DNA from: Mangrovibacterium sp041596335
GTDB taxonomy: Bacteria > Bacteroidota > Bacteroidia > Bacteroidales > Prolixibacteraceae
DNA: 64,000 bases
Direction of reading: 5' to 3'
Assembly: GCF_041596335.1 (NCBI RefSeq)
Contig: NZ_JBFHIT010000006.1
Coordinates: 74,603-138,602 of the forward strand
Shown piece after piece: positions 60,652-64,000 of the stretch. Positions within the stretch are counted from its first letter, which is position 1. Each line of letters starts with the position of its first letter. Below the pieces are notes generated by a model. It ran no database searches and had not been told where the DNA came from. It saw only the letters and a program-made list of their open reading frames with translations. The position numbers were made by a program, and so were the translations under genes.

Positions 60652-61542
60652 TTATCGGGCTGTCGCGCTGTTTCGATATTGTAGCGGTGAATAGCCACTT
60701 TCACGTTTGAAAAATTTTGTGAAATACGATTGGTCCTCAAAGTGCAACTGATGGGCGATTTCAGCGACTGATAAATTGGTGTGTACCAGTAGGCGTTTGA
60801 TCTCAAGAATTTGTTTGGCTTTGATCACCTGGCTCGAGGTTTTTCCCGTCAGCATTTTTACGGTTTGTGTGAGGTGGTTTGGTGTAACTGCCAGCAAGCC
60901 GGCATATTCTTTCAACGACAAATTTTGATGGTTGTTTTCTTCAACCAGATGGTAAAACTGTTTCACCAGAATATGTCCTTTGCCTTTGGTGGTCATATTT
61001 TCCGATGTCTTGTAACGGCTGCTGCAGGTCATTAAAATAAGGTCGAGCAGCGATCGAAGCAAATCCAGTTTAATAGTTTCGTTGTGATGTAGTTCGTTGA
61101 TACTGCGCCGGAACAATTCTTCCAAAAAACGAATGTCGGCCGATTGATCCAGAATTAAAGGGGGGTTATCCTGCTTCAAATTGTAAAAGAAAGGGAATTC
61201 GATGAGGCTGTTCTGGTTACTTCGGTTTGCCAGATAAAAATCGGCTGTGAAAATGAAAATATAACCTTCAATATCGTGCGAAAACTCTATTTTGTGCGCC
61301 TGTCCGGGCGACATGAAAAACACACTGGGTGGTTTGATATCGTATCGGTTTCCATCGATTACATGAAATCCGGAGCCCTTCAATAAGTACAATACTTCGA
61401 AAAAATCGTGACGATGTGGGTATTTCACACTGAAGTGTCGTTTGGCATCAAACACTTCAACCTGAAATTGTTGACTTTTACGTTCGTTCGAACTGAAATT
61501 GTCGAGACTGTATACCGGTAGATGTTCTTTGATAGAATCCAT
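60652..61542 (-). CDS. AraC-family transcriptional regulator with cupin sensor
   Basis: 296 residues. The N-terminal cupin (about 35-150) has PHRHDFFEVLYLLKGSGFHVIDGNRYDI and VFFMSPGQAHKIEFS; the C-terminal AraC double HTH (about 198-292) has LSLKEYAGLLAVTPNHLTQTVKMLTGKTSSQVIKAKQILE and SVAEIAHQLHFEDQSYFTKFFKRESGYSPLQYR. Such proteins activate or repress nearby genes on binding a small ligand. It sits inside the ilv series between ilvN and ilvC on the same strand, an unusual place; it may sense a branched-chain precursor or have moved in. The dyad at ilvC is one possible target. Confidence 0.92.
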   Translation of the reverse strand: MDSIKEHLPVYSLDNFSSNERKSQQFQVEVFDAKRHFSVKYPHRHDFFEVLYLLKGSGFHVIDGNRYDIKPPSVFFMSPGQAHKIEFSHDIEGYIFIFTADFYLANRSNQNSLIEFPFFYNLKQDNPPLILDQSADIRFLEELFRRSINELHHNETIKLDLLRSLLDLILMTCSSRYKTSENMTTKGKGHILVKQFYHLVEENNHQNLSLKEYAGLLAVTPNHLTQTVKMLTGKTSSQVIKAKQILEIKRLLVHTNLSVAEIAHQLHFEDQSYFTKFFKRESGYSPLQYRNSATAR

Positions 61543-61563
61543 TAGACAATTCGGTAAACGTTA

Positions 61564-61595
61564 GTGAGGGTTCGACCCAAAGTCAAGCCCTCACT
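61564..61595. repeat. 32-nt intergenic hairpin repeat, copy C
   Basis: GTGAGGG ... GCCCTCACT with AAGTCAA in the right arm; it aligns without gaps to copies A and B (positions TGAG, AAGT, CAAGCCCTCA shared with one or both). It lies between ilvN and the AraC gene. Confidence 0.5.
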
Positions 61596-61613
61596 AAAAT
61601 GCTATTGATGGTT

Positions 61614-62156
61614 TTAGTCCATTGACTGGAGCAGTGCATCGCGTTCTTTAAGGAATTCCGACAGGCGCTCAATGGGGTCGCGTGTGATGGCAATCCGGCC
61701 AGAGCGGATAAATTGCAATACGCCGAACTGAGAGAGGTCTTCAAACATTTTTTGTGTCTCTGTTTTGTGTCCGGTTTTTTCAATCACGGTAAATTCGCGT
61801 GTAATTTCCAGAATTCGGGCACCCGATTGGCGAACTAACTGTTCTATTTTGTCGCTTTCGTACAGTGCTTCAGTTGGAACTTTATACAGTGCCAACTCCT
61901 GATAAACCATTTCGTCGTTGGTGTGGTAAAAAGCTTTCAGTACTTCAACTCCTTTTTCAACTTGGGCAACCACTTTTTTTACACGGTCTTCAGTTTCATT
62001 AATCACAATCGTGAATTTTGAAATGCCCTGAATTGCTGATGCAGAAACGGTTAAGCTCTCGATATTTATTTTTCGGCGTGTGAAATTGATGGTCAGTCGA
62101 TTGAGCAGGCCGATATGGTTTTCCGAATAAACGGTGATGATAAATTCTTGTTTCAT
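61614..62156 (-). CDS. ilvN: Acetolactate synthase, small regulatory subunit
   Basis: A 180-residue ALS small subunit. The ACT domain (about 4-75) is EFIITVYSENHIGLLNRLTINFTRRKINIESLTVSAS, with the G-L-x-x-R-L loop that binds valine; the C-terminal activation domain follows (GARILEITREFTVIEKTGH, GVLQFIRSGRIAITR). It makes the catalytic subunit sensitive to valine feedback. The gene begins 18 bp after ilvB. Confidence 0.95.
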   Translation of the reverse strand: MKQEFIITVYSENHIGLLNRLTINFTRRKINIESLTVSASAIQGISKFTIVINETEDRVKKVVAQVEKGVEVLKAFYHTNDEMVYQELALYKVPTEALYESDKIEQLVRQSGARILEITREFTVIEKTGHKTETQKMFEDLSQFGVLQFIRSGRIAITRDPIERLSEFLKERDALLQSMD

Positions 62157-62174
62157 AATAACTTTCTTTAAAAA

Positions 62175-63881
62175 TTAAGCTTCAAGAATGATGTCAGAAA
62201 CCGAAGCTCCTGCCGGTACCATTGGGAATACGTTGTCTTCTTTCTCGCAAACAACCTCCAGTAAATATGGTCCATCGTGATCCAACATTTTCTGAATGCC
62301 GGCTTCAAGTTCCTCGCGTTTGGTTACTTTGTGTGCAGCCATTCCGAACCCATTGGTAATCATAATGAAATCGGGATTTTGCAGCTCGGTGAAAGAGTAG
62401 CGTTTCTCGAAGAACAATTCTTGCCACTGACGCACCATTCCAAGGAAGTTGTTATTCAGTAGAATGATTTTCACCGGAAGTTTATTCTGAACGATCGTCC
62501 CCAGCTCTTGCAAGGTCATTTGGAAACCACCATCGCCAACAAAGCAGCATACCGTGCGGTCTTTTGCTCCTAACTGCGCTCCCATGGCTGCCGGAACTCC
62601 GTAGCCCATTGTTCCCAGGCCGCCTGATGTTACATTGCTTTTTGAGTGGGTAAACTTGAAATATCGGGACGCGATCATTTGCTGCTGACCGACATCGGTT
62701 ACCAGGATCGCTTCGTTGTTTGTTTTTTCAGATGTGATACGAACAGCTTCGCCCATCGTTAACCCTTGTTTTTCGGGGTAAACATCTTTGTTGATGACCT
62801 TTTCCTGCTCAATTTTATCGCAGTCGCGGAATTCCTGAAGCCAGGCTTCATGCTTGTTTTCCTTCACATTCAGGGTTAGCATTGGGAGTGATTTCTTTGC
62901 GCTACCCAAAACACCAACGTCTGCTTTAATGATTTTGCTTATTTCAGCCGGATCAACTTCGAGGTGAATAACTTTCGCGTTGCTGGCGTACGCGCTAACT
63001 TTCCCGGTTACCCGGTCGTCAAAACGCATGCCCACAGCAATAATCAGATCGGCTTCATTCGTTTTAATATTCGGACCATAATTTCCGTGCATTCCAAGCA
63101 TTCCGACATTTAGCGGGTGATCGCTTGGTAAAGCAGAAAGGCCCAGCAAAGTCCAGGCTGCAGGAATGCCGGTTTTCTCAATGAAAGCTTTCAGCTCTTC
63201 TTCGGCATTGGCAATAATTACGCCCTGACCGAACAAAAGCAACGGTTTTTTGGCCGCATTAATTAAGTCGGCTGCTTCTTTCACTTTAAACGGATCAACC
63301 GGTTGTTCCGGAATGTACGAGCGAATTTTTGTGCATTTTTTATATTCAAAATCCAATTCCTGGAACTGAACGTCTTTCGCAATGTCAAGCAATACCGGTC
63401 CCGGACGACCCGACTGTGCGATGTAGAAAGCTTTGGCGATCGCTTCCGGAATTTCATCTACGCTGGTAATCTGGTAGTTCCACTTGGTTACCGGCATGGT
63501 AATGCCAATCACATCCGACTCCTGAAAAGCGTCGGTTCCCAAAAGGGGCGAGGCCACTTGTCCGGTAATGCAGACCAAGGGAATTGAGTCGATTTGCGCA
63601 TCTGCGATACCGGTAATCAGGTTGGTTGCACCGGGGCCCGAAGTGGCAAAGCAAACGCCGGCTCGGCCAGTTACCTTGGCATATCCTTCAGCGGCATGGA
63701 CAGCGCCCTGTTCGTGACGGGTTAATATGTGAGTGATTTGCTTGTCGAAATCGTAAAGGGCATCATAAATCGGCATGATTGCTCCGCCCGGATACCCAAA
63801 AATGGTATCAACACCTTCCTCCAATAAAGAAAGGATAACAGCTTGTGAACCTTTAACTCGTTTCGTTGCCATATAATTCAT
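62175..63881 (-). CDS. ilvB: Acetolactate synthase, large catalytic subunit
   Basis: A 568-residue ThDP enzyme. IFGYPGGAIMPIYDAL and the catalytic Glu in TRHEQGAVHAAEGYA (about 57-71); SGPGATNLITGIADAQ; FAD-binding middle part LFGQGVIIA and GMLGMHGNYGPN; ThDP/Mg motif GDGGFQMTLQELGTIVQNKLPVKIILLNN (about 452-480). It condenses pyruvate to acetolactate. The start could be the ATG at 63879-63881 or the one three codons inside (MATKRVKGS, 63872). It follows ilvD by 13 bp. Confidence 0.96.
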   Translation of the reverse strand: MNYMATKRVKGSQAVILSLLEEGVDTIFGYPGGAIMPIYDALYDFDKQITHILTRHEQGAVHAAEGYAKVTGRAGVCFATSGPGATNLITGIADAQIDSIPLVCITGQVASPLLGTDAFQESDVIGITMPVTKWNYQITSVDEIPEAIAKAFYIAQSGRPGPVLLDIAKDVQFQELDFEYKKCTKIRSYIPEQPVDPFKVKEAADLINAAKKPLLLFGQGVIIANAEEELKAFIEKTGIPAAWTLLGLSALPSDHPLNVGMLGMHGNYGPNIKTNEADLIIAVGMRFDDRVTGKVSAYASNAKVIHLEVDPAEISKIIKADVGVLGSAKKSLPMLTLNVKENKHEAWLQEFRDCDKIEQEKVINKDVYPEKQGLTMGEAVRITSEKTNNEAILVTDVGQQQMIASRYFKFTHSKSNVTSGGLGTMGYGVPAAMGAQLGAKDRTVCCFVGDGGFQMTLQELGTIVQNKLPVKIILLNNNFLGMVRQWQELFFEKRYSFTELQNPDFIMITNGFGMAAHKVTKREELEAGIQKMLDHDGPYLLEVVCEKEDNVFPMVPAGASVSDIILEA

Positions 63882-63894
63882 GTTTTATTGATTA

Positions 63895-64000
63895 CTAGTC
63901 GATTAATCGAACTGCACCTTTGTCGGCCGATGAAACCAGGCTGGCATAGGCTTTCAGTGCTTTGCTAATATTTCGTTGGCGGTTTGTGGGTTTGAACGCG
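63895..64000 (-). CDS. ilvD: Dihydroxy-acid dehydratase, C-terminal end (runs off window)
   Basis: The minus-strand frame from the window edge reads AFKPTNRQRNISKALKAYA, then SLVSSADKGAVRLID and stop (63895-63897). This is the typical IlvD C-terminus (family ...R.VSxALKAYAxLxxSADKGAVRD). Only 34 codons are inside the window. It is the first gene of the ilvD-ilvB-ilvN unit, 13 bp before ilvB. Confidence 0.9.
   Translation of the reverse strand, partial: AFKPTNRQRNISKALKAYASLVSSADKGAVRLID

Noticed and set aside
1..64000. Mobile elements, prophage or defence island
   Set aside because: No transposase, integrase, restriction, CRISPR-associated or phage structural protein was seen in any frame I read.

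Overview
The window reads as a chromosomal segment of a Bacteroidota bacterium. A marine or sediment member of the Marinilabiliales/Prolixibacteraceae type is the best guess, but that rank is inference. The grounds are: repeated -7 elements of the Bacteroidota form TAnnTTTG in front of genes and tRNAs; few Shine-Dalgarno sequences; two TonB-dependent receptors, one in a sigma/FecR cassette and one behind a TPP riboswitch; a malic enzyme-phosphotransacetylase fusion; a ResB-CcsA fusion; and a DPE2-type MalQ with starch-binding domains. I see no insertion sequence, prophage, CRISPR array, rRNA operon or integration site. Most of the window is housekeeping metabolism.

Layout. 1-2.9 kb: an ArsR-type regulator cut by the window edge with a dyad-rich upstream region, a globin without the usual proximal His, a SatP acetate transporter and an ArgE-like deacetylase. 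3.2-5.6 kb: a nitrogen operon on the minus strand (porin, PII, Amt). 5.6-6.7 kb: a 1-kb gene-free, G/T-rich stretch with strong dyads. 6.7-14.4 kb: argH, then gltB-gltD behind a leader with two hairpins. 15-18.1 kb: envelope genes on the minus strand (META lipoprotein, helical secreted protein, LpxL-type acyltransferase, DUF1460 hydrolase). 18.3-24.5 kb: an ECF sigma, FecR anti-sigma, TonB receptor, secreted Gln-rich protein with LTxxQ-like motifs, and beta-barrel cassette, which is the most accessory-looking block. 24.6-33.8 kb: malQ, ccsBA fusion, acyl-CoA ligase, SUI1/YciH, beta-carbonic anhydrase. 33.9-36.5 kb: TPP riboswitch-controlled TonB receptor. 36.8-45.4 kb: Hsp20, ZntB/CorA-like channel, glycosyltransferase, inositol monophosphatase-type enzyme, an exported Ser/Arg-tailed protein, PIN-PhoH ATPase, folC. 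45.4-45.7 kb: two identical tRNA-Val(TAC) genes, each followed by a similar terminator. 45.8-58.9 kb: maeB-pta, HAD phosphatase, two small membrane proteins, two Rossmann oxidoreductases overlapping by 125 bp, acs, a very large protein that I think is PPi-dependent PEP carboxykinase, and a PanE-like reductase. 58.9-64 kb: ilvD-ilvB-ilvN-(AraC)-ilvC on the minus strand.

How the parts fit. Nitrogen assimilation (Amt, PII, GOGAT, argE/argH) is clustered in the first 14 kb. C2/C3/C4 carbon flow (SatP, Acs, malic enzyme-Pta, candidate PPi-PEPCK, carbonic anhydrase) is spread through the window and fits a cell that interconverts acetate, pyruvate, PEP and malate.

The items most worth a second look are: a 32-nt hairpin present three times in separate intergenic regions with paired base changes in its stem (18240, 24520, 61564); the sigma/FecR/TonB/LTxxQ-like cassette; the globin with Leu at the F8 position; and the 1155-residue protein beside acs.
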